From Aplysia californica (taxonomy: Eukaryota > Mollusca > Gastropoda > Aplysiida > Aplysiidae), in assembly GCF_000002075.1 (NCBI RefSeq), contig NW_004798364.1, forward strand, positions 39,057 through 103,056: 64,000 nucleotides of DNA, written 5' to 3'. The number at the start of each line of letters is the position of its first letter. Position 1 is the first letter of the stretch. The translations under genes were made by a program, and so were the position numbers. The notes below the pieces were generated by a model. It ran no database searches. It was not told where the DNA came from and was given only the letters and a program-made list of their open reading frames with translations. This document shows positions 33,001 to 43,900 of the stretch, in pieces.

Positions 33001-35111
33001 AATTTCAGGAACACAATCATGATCAGTTTTCCTCTCACTTATCTATTGTAAGGGTAATAAAACTTTTAAAATTTTCATGGAATGGTTGAACACATGATAA
33101 AGAAGACAGCATAATATGTGTTGCATTGTGGTAAATTCAGGCACCTGTCAAAATATTATAATGAAATTTTAAAAAAGTACAAGCTCAGATCTTAAAGAAA
33201 ACAAACCTTGTCAATAAGGACAAAGCGTTTGTGGCCGTCCAGCAGACACAGAAAGTTGTCCAGGTCGTCATAGTGAAGCACTGATCGGGTTGCTCCGCTG
33301 CCCATCCACAGGACTGCCTCTTGGAACAGTTTGTGGATACCACCGCACTGAAGAGAGGGAGGGACAAGGGCCAGATCTGAGAAAGGAAGGCACAAGAGGC
33401 ACTTCTGTTTTAATAAGACTTTTATGGCACTAGCAACACAATTAGGAATTAGGTTATAAAATATACGTGCTGAAGATTAGAAGTGTGAGAGAGAGTAACA
33501 AACGCAAAAAAGAAAAAGCAGAGATAACGAAGATAAGGTGTTTGAAAGGAAAGAAGAAGCAAACAACACCAGATCACCTGCCAACCACCCACAAGAGGTA
33601 TTTCAACAGTCAGTGAGATATACAGCAAGTAATTCGTAATTTGCTTCATTGGGGATTTTTTTTTCAAGATCACAGCACCCCAAAATTGTGGTCGGGAAAA
33701 GATACAAGGGGCCATTTCACCAGTTAACGTCACCAGTTAACATGACAACAAATGCAAACAAATTCAAACCGTTTTGGAAAGTTTTTTTTGTTTCAAGAAT
33801 TTATCATCCAACTAAGCACAAACAATCATTTTGAGTTGTTTGGGGTGGGGGACATGTGCTTCTTTTACTAACAGGTGACAAGTTAGTTAAACATAATTGG
33901 TATCCCATATTCAAGTCCTTAGATCTACTCCAAATATTGTGCAAACTATTTTATGGCACAAGACCAAAGAGCAAAAGCTCATGATCCCATGGACTGTTGA
34001 CAATAATTATTAATATATTAAAAGTCACCTAAATGCTTAGCTTCACCAAAAAAAAAACTTAGGGGAGAAACAAACCTTCCATCACTCTGTCCAAAGAATG
34101 CACCATGTACAAATCTTCTGAGAGATAACGAGACAAGAACTGCTGAAAGGGTAGCCATGTTGGACCTTTACCCCTTCTTTCTTTTTTGCTGGTCTCAACT
34201 TTGACAACTTTATCTCCATAAAGATTTCTGGAAATATATATAAAGAAAACAGAAATGCAAACATAGACAGAGAAAATCAACCGCAGCGGTCAGTTTCAAG
34301 ACACTGATATATGAATTTACATGATCATTTAAAAATTATAAACTTACAAAGCGAGAAAATGTTTAGCTCAGATAATTTTAGACACTTATAAACAATCTAT
34401 TTTCATCTCTTAAACTCTTCAGTGATAACCTCAATCAATGAAAGAGAAATACTACTAAGCTCTGTAAAAACTGCCTGAACTTTTTTGCTTTCCAGCTTCA
34501 GTTAGTAGACCTATGGAGATCTTACAAAATTCAAGCAAAAACTAATCAGATGAAAATTATACTGCAAGAGCCAAACACTGAGAGTTTTTGGTCAACTGCT
34601 GGAAAAAAGGCATCATGGAGAAAAAGACACAAACAATAAGCACAGGAGATGTGTAAAAAGTAGGCCCTACCACCATTACACATCACACAAGACTTGATTA
34701 CAACAACACAAAATACTCCTTCTAAATGAAAATAACTGAAAATTGATGAGAGGTTAACTGTCAGGGAGCACTCATGTCACAGGTAGCTTTTAAGACACAT
34801 AACACCCATCTTTAACAATATTCAATGGAGATGCGCACTTACTTAAAATATTCATCCGTCCATTGAGTCAGTCCGGGGTGATCAACATCTGTGAGGACCC
34901 CTCTCATTAAAATTGGTTTCCCTGGTCTCACAAAATGGACGTAAAAAACAGTGGGGTCCGAGAACTTTCCATTCATAGTGATGCCCTGAGGGTCTTTATG
35001 AGCACCTAGCTTTTGAAGGTGGCCACGAGGATTGTTTGACGCATCATCAGACTGACTGGGCAGTGCTGATACCAGTAAGATGGCTCCAATGCTCAAAAAA
35101 CACCTAGCCAT
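27576..35111 (-). CDS. ER-retained JmjC/cupin_8-type 2-oxoglutarate oxygenase, 7 exons
   Basis: Exons in transcript order are 35111-34843, 34227-34076, 33376-33207, 30987-30827, 30276-30109, 29424-29328 and 28124-27576, together 1566 nt or 521 residues, with all phases consistent. The N-terminus MARCFLSIGAILLVSALPSQ is a likely signal peptide. The cupin core carries H175-Y-D177 in SVLHYDDLDNF, a probable 2-oxoglutarate-binding Lys in DGHKRFVLID, and H254 in RGWYHQV, making the HxD...H Fe(II) triad of JmjC hydroxylases such as FIH, JMJD7 and TYW5. Residues 345-356 (DKYKDTALSWSE) resemble an EF-hand loop. An acidic tail leads to KRDEL and the stop, a KDEL-type ER retrieval signal. The likely role is hydroxylation of a secretory-pathway protein; the substrate and exact orthologue are unknown, so no symbol is given. 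Confidence 0.88.
28125..29327. other. JmjC gene intron 6
   Basis: Holds the CT and GAA/GAG tracts at 28447-28589. Nothing else recognised. Confidence 0.5.
28447..28589. repeat. GA-rich microsatellite (GAG/GAA)n
   Basis: A CT run, then GAG and GAA triplets, in a JmjC intron; TTC/CTC on the sense strand. Confidence 0.95.
29328..29424 (-). CDS. JmjC gene exon 6
   Basis: The acceptor is CCACCACAG and the donor GTACAA. It encodes TKLLDILHDKGLMAKPVF onward, a helical segment after the cupin. Phase 0 at its end. Confidence 0.82.
30053..30084. repeat. (AC)n microsatellite
   Basis: About 16 AC units, 24 nt downstream of the exon 5 donor of the JmjC gene. Confidence 0.95.
30109..30276 (-). CDS. JmjC gene exon 5 (distal iron His)
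   Basis: The acceptor is CTTCCCCCAG and the donor GTTTGT. It begins WYHQVTSSNWRHVAVNIWF; the His of WYH is the third metal ligand and NIWF is the last cupin strand. Confidence 0.92.
30471..30645 (+). mobile_element. Young SINE-A insertion with 16-bp target duplications
   Basis: A 175-bp insert from GTGGTTGGCGGGTGCTCTGG to a CTAAAACAAAC tail. Flanks AAACACCCTTGAGAAG (30455-30470) and AAACACCCTTGAAAAG (30646-30661) differ at one base. It defines the SINE-A ends and lies in a JmjC intron, antisense to the gene. Confidence 0.92.
30827..30987 (-). CDS. JmjC gene exon 4
   Basis: The acceptor is TTGTCTATAG and the donor GTGAGA. It encodes VYKEDVESHGFNQDGGYSTV and ends GDCVFIPRG, the G-D-x-h-h-I-P turn that precedes the distal iron His in JmjC enzymes. 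Confidence 0.9.
31083..31165 (-). mobile_element. SINE-D 3' tail fragment
   Basis: AATAATAATAATACATTGC, ATTTATATAGTG and GAGCGCTTTACA, the tail seen in the copy at 53956-54310 and widespread in marine invertebrates. Confidence 0.6.
31267..31960. mobile_element. TTAA-type terminal-inverted-repeat element (piggyBac-like), 694 bp
   Basis: The left end GTAACTCTTTCTGGACATA and the right end reversed TTAACTCTTTCGGGACATA differ at two positions, one of them in the left TTAA itself. Near the left end are two perfect GCCGATATATCGGC palindromes (31288-31301 and 31340-31353). No transposase frame. Confidence 0.65.
33207..33376 (-). CDS. JmjC gene exon 3 (HxD iron ligands)
   Basis: The acceptor is CTTTCTCAG and the donor GTTTGT. 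It encodes the LWMGSGATRSVLHYDDLDNF segment: the strand leading to the HxD motif, then the GHKRFVLID strand. Confidence 0.92.
33415..33590 (-). mobile_element. SINE-A copy in JmjC intron 2
   Basis: Reverse complement of the SINE-A unit: CAACCACC head complement at the right, GAGAGAGTAACAAAC in the middle, and TTATGGCACTAGCAACACAA tail complement at the left. Confidence 0.75.
34076..34227 (-). CDS. JmjC gene exon 2
   Basis: On the minus strand the acceptor is TATTTCCAG and the donor GTTTGT. It encodes NLYGDKVVKVE, then WLPFQQFLSRYL and DLYMVHSL, the substrate-lid region typical of cupin_8 proteins (a fixed F..FL..Y pattern). Confidence 0.85.
34843..35111 (-). CDS. JmjC gene exon 1 (start codon, signal peptide)
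   Basis: The first Met is followed by a hydrophobic FLSIGAILLVSALP. The donor reads GTAAGT on the minus strand. It ends in phase 2, completed as Lys by exon 2. Just upstream of the ATG, at 35139-35140, a pyrimidine-rich AG suggests that the 5' UTR is itself spliced. The exon includes DPTVFYVHFVRPGKPILMRG, the usual start of a cupin_8 domain. Confidence 0.85.
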
Positions 35112-35659
35112 AGAGATGTTTTTCTTAATAACTGTCCACTGAAAGTGAAAGATAAGCCAGGACTAATACGCACTGTTGGGCATTTCTGAGAGAAAGATGG
35201 ATTCTTTTTGCTAAGCACACTAGCCACTCTTATGAGAAAGAAACAATACTAAATGGGATAGCAAAAAGCATTTCTCTCCGTGTCGAACCTCCACACTTTA
35301 TGCTTGACCTGAAAAAGAACCAAAAAAAAAGGTGGTCTATACTTGCTCATGATAGATTGTAGTTTACAAGTGATCAATTAATGTAATAATTATGTTTCAC
35401 TACTTGATCTGTTACTCACAATTTCATAGGTAATCTTGCAGTCATATAAAAAAATAAAAAAAAGAGGGGGAAAAGCAACTAGTGATAAGTAGGAAGTATC
35501 ACTTATCATACATCTAAGAACAAGTTACCTCTAGAACACAAACTTGAACCAACAGTAAAAATTTCTTCGTAAACACGACTTGAGGATTGACGCATCAATA
35601 TGTGAGACCCACATATATGTAAAATCTTGTAACATATATATATAAATGGATGTGGGCCA

Positions 35660-35720
35660 TTGGTGAGTGCTTTGGTGTGGTCTGCTCCTTCTTTCAAATC
35701 GTACTACAAATTGGGGGCGC
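35660..35720 (+). mobile_element. SINE-A 5' fragment
   Basis: CATTGGTGAGTGCTTTGGTG followed by TGGTCTGCTCCTTCTTTC resembles the SINE-A head; the rest is missing. Confidence 0.45.
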
Positions 35721-36011
35721 AAAGTAACATCTCCCCATAATCTTTAAAAATCACAATGGTTCCACAGAATCCAAGTTCAAATCTAAAACACCCAGTTGAC
35801 CACCAACTGGATTCAATCGAATTGACTTTTACACAACTTGAGTTTGAGTGAGTCTTAATTTCAAGGCCTCGGCCGAATTCACTTTATTATATTTTAATAT
35901 TAATTAATATGGTGCCAAATTTTTTTGCCCCATCCATTAAGAAAAACTCTCTGTCTGGTCCCAATTCAATCAAATGAATTCAATTGGCAACGTTTCGTTT
36001 GGAAAAACAAT

Positions 36012-36868
36012 CACACTCAATCACACAGATGCATTGCTTTGGAGGTCAAACTGCAGTATTGTTTGCTGCAGATAAAAAAAACCCTGCTAAAACAATCTCA
36101 AATCGATTATTTTCAAGAAAATTTCACATCAAACTGCAAAATAAAAAAATTTGTGGGTTAAAACAGGGGGGGCATGCACCCCGGTAATCCCGCAGACTTT
36201 TTTTACTTCAGGGGGTTGCCTGACTAACCCCCCCCGATTGGTCTGCAGTGTGCAAATGCAGTTAGTCTTAGTGTGACGTAGCTTGATAAAAAAAAACATC
36301 AAATGTTTCAAAAACTATTCATTTGCGACGGAAATGAAGTTGATATAAAGTGTTCCGCGCATCATAGTAGAAAATGGACAACTGGTTAAGTGTTAGATGG
36401 GAGGGAAACTAAAAGAATTCAGCGGAGGTAAATTTTCACTTTTACTCCCGCACACAGATACATTGCTCTGGGGGTCAAACTGCTGTATTTTTTGCTGCGG
36501 ATCACACATGCAGCCATTAAAACTGTCGCAAATCAATTATTTTCAAGGAAATGCCAAACCTAACTGCAAAACATCAAATCATGGGTTAAAACAGGGGGCG
36601 GAGGCACCCCCCCTGTAACCCCTCAGAGGTTTTTTTTTCTTAAGCCCCCCCCCCCCCCCCGAATTGGTTCAAAGCATGGAAATTACTACACAATTAGGCT
36701 TAGTGAAGTGTGGCCAACTTCAATTAAAAACCATCAAATATTTTTAAAAACTACTATTTTGCGACAGAAATGAAGTAAATATTAATTAATAATAATTGTG
36801 TTCCACAATACATAGTAGAAAATGGATAACTCGTAGGCTCTAAGTGTGAGACGGGAGGGCAAGTAAAA
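36012..36868 (+). repeat. Two-copy tandem repeat of about 430 bp
   Basis: Unit 1 (about 36012-36415) and unit 2 (about 36445-36868) share, in order, CACACAGATxCATTGCT, GGTCAAACTGC, TTATTTTCAAG, GGGTTAAAACAGGGGG, a C run, AAAxCATCAAAT, TTTGCGAC and CATAGTAGAAAATGGA. Each unit has a G-run/C-run hairpin in its middle. A related piece lies at 40540-40680. Confidence 0.85.
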
Positions 36869-37151
36869 GAATGTAGATTAAAATAATAAAAAGCTAGTCT
36901 TGGCATAGATCTACATTGCGCACTGGTAAGTGGAATCAAACGTTGCCAAATATATGCTAGGCTATACACAGACAGAAACACAACTTGTTCCGCAAACAAT
37001 ACGAAATAGATGATTTATGACACAGGTGTGCATTCGAATTACTTTAACATTTTAGGCTTGGCAGAGTTCAGTGTTTTCCCAGAATTTTCCAGTATTTCTT
37101 CAGAATGGCCTCAAAGAAATGAAAATATGCCTCTCATTTGAAACCAAACTA

Positions 37152-37325
37152 CAGTATAACACAGATAGGTCGAACACAGAAGTTTCAAAATCACGCTTTC
37201 GCTGAACTGTGCTTGGGGTACCGTTTTTTTCTTCTTCTTTATCTTTGTAAGATATCCCTCGAACAACGGATCCCTCCAACTACCGAGGCCTGCCCCGACA
37301 AATTCGAGCTTCCCGTGTTATACAG
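37152..37325. mobile_element. TA-flanked MITE, 174 bp (copy 2)
   Basis: Starts after TA with CAGTATAACACAGATAGG and ends CCCGTGTTATACAG. Opposite orientation to 23971-24163, with shared TTATCTTTGTAAGATATCCC and GATAGGTCGAACACAG. Confidence 0.65.
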
Positions 37326-38403
37326 CTCTTTTTAATTTGATTGACGAAGTCAAACATATATTATACATTACTTACTCCATGCCTATAATAAACTACAAAA
37401 AATCCTCCTGTGAATTGCTATTTAAAACAAACACTCAGATTCAATTTAAAAAATTGAAGGTCAAGTTTCGTTGAATTTGAATTCCCCGGTTCTTATATAT
37501 CAAATACACCTCTGATATTTTTCTTTGATCAACCTCTCCCAACCAAAGCTGGCTAAACCGACGAAAATCTAGTGTTGGTCCCACACAACTCGAATTTCTT
37601 CTCGACTGGAGCTGTCAAATGTGCTTTGCTCTAAAAAGGTAGCTCGCCTTGCTATCAAAATATACCAAATTGCAAGTGTAGCTTTTATGTATAAATTTAA
37701 GCGAAGTGACTATTCTGACTGGAGTCTGATTTAACGAAAATTATATTTTGACTCTGAATCGTGTCCGGCATGACGTTGACGTCACTTCAGACTTCATGTG
37801 ACTCCGACTAATTTTTCGTTATAAATAATGATAAAAATGGAGACGTGAGCTTTAATTTGGTTGCTAGATCTAGATCTGTCTAAACTGCCCTTCCCTGCAT
37901 CATTAGGCCTAGATCTAGTAACAGAACAACCAAGTTGAGTTGATCTAGTCGTGCCGGGTGCAAAGTCAAATATGTCGACCAATGAGACCGTGCATAGCAA
38001 TTACGCACTCCCGCCTTGCTGGGGGAAGAGGTGTTGGGAAGAGGTCACAGCTGTCGATTTTGTGGAATGTGATTAAAAAAAAAAAAATTACAGAAAAACT
38101 AGCCTATAAAACAAAACAAAATGAAATTAAACATGTGGAAAGACAAATGGTGGTGTAAGTAATGATGATGCTGTTGAATGGTCGTAGTGGTGCCTGGTGC
38201 CGGTTACCGTGTATGTAGATCCAGAGTTATCGGTTACCATGTACGTAGGCATTGCTATTGGGCAATGAGAGTGCCGTCTTCTGACTTTTGACACATTTAC
38301 CCAGTCCGAGATCTAGATCTAGTTCTAATTCTGGCTTTACGTAAAATCCCCAGACGACAGATTATAGCTAGCTCTCCTTACACTCACATTGACCTAAACA
38401 AAG

Positions 38404-40096
38404 ATGATTGGACAAAAACAAAGTCAGATACAGAGAAAGCAGAACTGCTAAATAAATTCTTTCAGAGTATTTTTACGAATGAGGACCCAGGACCACTCCC
38501 AGACTTTGAAGAATAAGATGACTACAACACAGAACTTCAAGACTTCAATATTGAAACTGTGACAGTAAAAGAACTTATGATTAGTCTTAATGTCAACAAA
38601 GCAACAGGACCAGATGGCATCCCTCCCAGAGTTTAATATTATCCCAGGCAGCTGACATTTTTGCACTACCTCTAGGAATTCCCTTTAGGAGGACACTAAA
38701 TGATGGAGTACTACCAGTGGAATGGAAAACGGCATTTGTTTCACTAATTATATTCAAGAAAAGTAACAAGACGGCAGTAAACAATTATCGACCTGTGAGC
38801 CTAACATGTGTCATCTGCAAGGTTAGGGAAAAGCTCGTAAGACGGCACATCATGGACCATATTGTAAACAACATTTGATTTCTAATCACCAACAAGGATT
38901 CGTCACTGGACGTTCATGTAAAACACAACTATTGTGGAGGCTTTAGATGACTGGACGAGTGTTATGGATGAAGGAAGGTCAGTGGATGTCATTTATATTT
39001 ATATGGACTATCAGAAAGCCTTTGATTCCGTTCCCTATAGGCGACTTTACAGCTCTCAGCATGCGGTGTTAAAGGGAAGGTACTCAAGTGGGTGAAGGAC
39101 TTTTTGACCAGCAGAAAACAACGGGTTATTATAAATGGATCACGGTCAGAGGAAGCTGAAGTTTCAAGTAGAATCCCGCAAGGATCAGTTTGTAATTTAC
39201 ATAAAACGATCTTCCCAGAGGACTTAAAACAACAGCTAAAATATTCGCTGATGACACAAAGCTGCATACGTTAGAAGTGACACTGAATGGGCCGCAAGAT
39301 TTACAGGATGATTTGATACCCTCCAAGAATGGTCTCAACGATGGTTACTTTGTTTCCACACGCAGTGTTGTGTCCTAAAAGTTGGCAAAGAAAATGATAA
39401 TGAATACTTTATGGACCAAGCAGTGGATGGTAGCACCTCAAGACACAAACTGAATGCAACAAAGAGAGAGAAAGACTCAGGAGTTGTAGTCGATGATAAA
39501 AACTAACATTCAAGGAGCACGTAGCCCAGATAACATCAAAAGCGAAGCATATTGTTGGACTTACTAAAGGCGATCATTCGACTACCTTTCTGAGATGTTT
39601 GTTTTGCTCTTTGTACAAGAATTTACTTTATTAGAGTATGCACACTGTGTTTGGCAACCCTTTGAAAAAGGACTAGTGAAATCGAGCAAGTTCAAAGGCG
39701 GGCTACCAAAATGCTGAGTCACTTTAAAGAAAAGCCTTTATTCTGAAAGACTAAAGACTGAAGAAATTAAAACTTCCATCCCTGGAACATCGTAGTACGT
39801 GATGATGATGATTGAAACATAATATAAGTAGGCCTACATCAAAGGCTACACTAACATCACCGAAAGACCAGCTTTTAGGCAACAACCACACAACTCCGTG
39901 GCAACCCAGAGAAGCTCCAGAAGCAAAGAAGCAGATTGTGTGTGAGAGGGGAAACTTTTTTGAAAATCGGGCAAAAACTATTTGGAACAATCTCCCCGAG
40001 TCAGTAGTGTCAGCCCCAAACGTGGACACATTCAAGAGACAGAAAACTGGAAAGATCTCACGACGATCTACAACTCCACTTGCGAAAACTGATTAG
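38404..40096 (+). mobile_element. CR1/jockey-like LINE relic, reverse-transcriptase part of ORF2
   Basis: Across several frames it shows NKATGPDGIPPRV, NNYRPVSLTCVICK, NQQGFVTGRSCKTQ, YMDYQKAFDSVP (palm motif A with Asp), LKWVKDFLTSRKQRV, IPQGSV, IFADDTKLH (FADD catalytic pair), EWSQRW, GLVKSS/EYAHCVWQPFEKG and the C-terminal CERGNFFENRAKTIWNNLPE. It lacks the endonuclease part (5' truncated) and has many frameshifts and at least one internal deletion between the IPQGSV and FADD motifs. Old and inactive. Confidence 0.9.
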
Positions 40097-40539
40097 TCTA
40101 GCTTGCACACAATGCATCTAAATCTATAGTCATTCATTCATTACCAGATGAGATAGATTCTAGATCTATAGAGAGTCGACAGGCTCTTCTAGAGCCTCAA
40201 CCGACTTAATCTTCAATGACAATTATAACTCACTTAGAAGCATAGTCCGAAAAAATCAAACATTTTTTTCTGACCCGAGTCCGAATAGGGCCCAGATAAA
40301 ACCCATTTTCAAACGGAGCCTTTTCAAATCTGTTCGGACTCGAGTCCGAAAAATAGAGGTGGCCTTTAGTGCACCAACTCTTGCAGTTTGCTCAGTGGAC
40401 CTTGTCACGGTAAGTGCTGGCCCTCTGCGGAACTCCAGTGCTTTTTCGGTAGTTCCCACCCTTATTTGAGCCTAGATCTACATCGAGATCTAAATCTATA
40501 TACATGTTTGATCTGCGGCGAGCTAAGATATCAAAGCTA

Positions 40540-40680
40540 ACAATTGCAAAACATCAAACTATGGTAAAATTCAGGGGGCATGCCCCCTGAACCCCCCCCC
40601 CCCTTATTTTTATTAGGTCAGGGGGGCAAGCCCCCCCTGAAACCCCCTACTCTTGGGGCCAAAACCCGCGAAAAACAATT
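40540..40680. repeat. G/C-run palindromic repeat fragment
   Basis: AATTGCAAAACATCAAACTA, then GGGGGCATGCCCCCTGAACC and a second AGGGGGGCAAGCCCCCCCTG hairpin. Related to the centre of the 36-kb tandem units. Confidence 0.7.
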
Positions 40681-40689
40681 GCGGGGTGG

Positions 40690-40980
40690 GAACTAATCTA
40701 GAATCTAGACTTAGATCTATTCTAGATAGTATATAGATCTAGAGATCTAATATCTAGATCTAGAATCTAGATCCTAGACCAGATAGGCTATCCGAAAGTA
40801 AAAAGCGCCCGAACTTCCCCACGCCACGGTAGGCCTAGATATCTAGATTATAGATCTATAGAATCTAGATCTAGATTCTAGATCTAGATTAGAATCTAGA
40901 TCTATATCTATATCTAAATCTAGATCTAGATTAGAATCTAGATCTAAATCTATATATCTAGGTCTAGATCATCAAGATCT
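40690..40980. repeat. TAGATC-rich array
   Basis: Dense overlapping CTAGATCTAG, AGATCTAGAT and ATCTATAT words in a loose hexamer array, self-complementary throughout. Isolated copies occur at about 11350-11460, 37865-37915, 38308-38325, 40150-40170, 41350, 42370 and 43148. Confidence 0.9.
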
Positions 40981-40999
40981 GACAATTCATACTGCATTA

Positions 41000-43900
41000 A
41001 AAAAAAACCCTCATGAAACCACGGTCTTTGAGTCTGAAATTCAAGTGAAAGAATCAGAACTTGTCTCCCGACACTTGTCTCACTCGAGGAATGATTGGTG
41101 GGCTTCAGAACCACCTTTGAATTTCAACATTGAAATTTCACAAAATAAACCACCAACAAGCGTGTCATCAGGATTCTTCATATCAAAAGATAACATTAAA
41201 AATGAAAAACAATAAAGTGATGCATGAAGAAGTCTACAACGACACACGCACGGCACCCACCACACTTCCTCGTTCAAAATTTAAGCGTTGAGTGAGCGTT
41301 GCGGACTGGATGGCCAACAAAGCCTAGGCCTAGCAAGATTCTTCTAGTCTAGATCTAGGCTAAGGGACGCCACTGCTAAAATGTTATAGCAATTTTTAGT
41401 AAGAACAGTTACTGCGCTTGGAGAGTCTCGGGAACCAAAGTCCAATGAAGTTAGCCTTGCCTAGCAAATGGTCTGGTGTTGCAAAGGCAAGCTTTTGCGA
41501 GAAAAGATGTAGGGTGAAGATATTGTTGACAAATATTTGTGGTAACAGATCTATCACACTGTTTTAGTTTCAAGCTTTTTGTCTTGAAGATGTATGAATC
41601 TCCTTCAACTTGACTCGCAAAGGCCAATGGCGAGCTGTTGCTGCTATGCATTGTGGGTAAGAAACAGAAAGTAGACCCTTGTGGTTCTCCATGAGGAAAG
41701 CCTTTCACAATATAATCTCAATCTCAAGAACTCATTTCATGAAAGAAATTGCTACTCTAAAGCAAACCACTTCAGTAAGTAGCAAATAATGCTGATATTG
41801 TTATGAACTTACAATGCAGGGAGTAGAATAGATCCCAGCTGCTGTAGAGTTGGATCTTGCACCCCTGAAGTCTGGGCCCCCTTATTAAATCCATTTCCTA
41901 TTCAGATTCAGAAGTGGCATTCAAATGCTGCTTTAAAAAACCCCAAACAATTGATATAATTTGTTCCTCTGGAAATGTGTTCTTGTGATGAGGCGTTGCG
42001 GTTAAATAATACGGTTATATTAGGCTATTTTATGATGTGTGCGATGCCACTTAAAAAGATGTATTTTTGTAAATATATGATAAAAATGTAATTTTTAATG
42101 TTGTCTTTGTTTTCCAGTTCTGTACAGTCTACAGTACGCACAAGGGTACAGTGAAGGTGAAAATTTTTTTTTGGCGATTATGAATAGTTGCGACTATGAA
42201 TATAGGCCACATAAACACCATTGTGCATGTAGAGCTTTGATGTTGTGGTTGACAAACAAGGCCAGCTAATGAGTATTAGACCGGAGTTTCAAAATGTTTG
42301 CTTTTAAACTGAAATACGTTATATTGCCTAATATGTTCTCTTTTAAAATTTGTTCAGTACTGATCATATATCTAGATTTAGATCTAGATTCTAAATTGTC
42401 AAATATTCTAAAAATTACATGGTCAATTTTTTCAAAACTTTCCAAAAGAGACTTTAAAATGAAATACACAAATTGAGTACGATAAAAAGCTAGATTTATC
42501 TAAATTTTGGAATTGATTGAATTTGTCCTTTCAGTATGGTATACAGTGGTGTCGCGTGGGTTGCAGACAAGGTGGTGCATATGGAAAGTGAGAAAATGGG
42601 CAATAGGCTTGGCTACTATTAAGATTTCTAGAGAAAGTCAAAATTAGAATCTCAGGGATGCCACTTTTCCGCTTTTATTTTCCGGTATTTCCGGTATTTT
42701 GATCTTGATCCGCTATTGGTCGTTATTGAGATCAAGATAGAATCTATAATTTGGGAGAAAAAAACCCCCACACACACAGCAACTTGCGCCAAATGTTCAA
42801 ATAACGGAAAAAATGAAGACTTCGCCTTAAGTTCAAATAATGGAGTGAGACCGTGGCGCGCAAATTTTCAGCTATTTAAAAAAAAGTTGAGTGGTATCCC
42901 TGCAGGATATCCCGTAATCTACATCTATCGATATACAACTGTTTCTAGATGATACACCGCATAAAAGCTGCGATAAAGTGAAACAATACTAAGTCACTAT
43001 GCTCACAATCTGGGAAGATAGATTTCTAATTATTTTACTTCGTGTAGCACCAGGACTTGCTACACTTGTAATAGTAATAGAGGGAGACAACAGTTTCGAT
43101 ACCCATTCTTCATTGAGTTACCGTAGACTCTACTAGTGTAGTAGTAGTAGATCTAGATAGGCTAGTGGAAACTTTGGATCGAATTTTTAGCTTGCCCCAA
43201 ATTGGTGCTGCGAAGAGCAGTTTCATGCACCTTTCTTCTTTTGTGCGGGAAGAACGATGCCTTGATTGCTCTACAGTGAGAAAAATAACTTTGGTGCAAA
43301 GATTTTGCTTGCTCCAAGCAGACACTACCGCAAGTGGTGCGACGAGCATAAACCCTCCTCGCTGTCTGTCTCTTCACTGGTGCTGCCAGCGGGTGACGGA
43401 TTGCAAGGATGCAGTAGGCCTAATGTAGATGTAGATCTAGAGCACTGACTGGTTTGGAACAATTAGAAAGAGGGGGGGCTGAAGGCCAGGGTTAGGTGGA
43501 GCGCTTACGCCAATGGCGCCCCGTCACTGATAGTATGTATGCAGCCAGTCCTTTGATTTAGATAGATTCAGGTTTTTTATTGAATTGTTTTTTGTTTTTT
43601 TTTATGAGCTTGTAAAGGACTTAAAATTACATTAAATCCATGAGTTTAACTCCTTTGTGACCTACGTACGTACACCTTTCATCATTTTTTCTTAAACACG
43701 AATCCTAGGAAGCAAGCTCTGTTAAGCTGTGATGTACGGCGTTTGTAACGTCATGCCTCGCCAAATATACTACAATACAGGGATTATGATGATAAACCCT
43801 GTTCGTCAAAGTCATAGTTTAGATGTGGCAGCTGCTTCCAATAGATCATGCACTTCGTAAAAAACTACTTTTGCAGATTTGCATTGAGTGATATTTATTC

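Larger units (their letters stand above)
30988..33206. other. JmjC gene intron 3, repeat-bearing
   Basis: Holds a SINE-D tail fragment and a TTAA-flanked element. A short open stretch near 32090-32230 (frame LQWQNILHVDYLDILQYRQ) looks coding-like but was not recognised. Confidence 0.5.

Noticed and set aside
40256-40350. CGGACTCGAGTCCG palindrome and GAGTCCGAA repeats
   Set aside because: Short; resembles bases 60-130 of the window and may be a repeat fragment, but no boundaries could be set.
43640-43760. TTTAACTCCTTTGTGACC as a possible fourth TTAA element end
   Set aside because: No matching inverted end found downstream.
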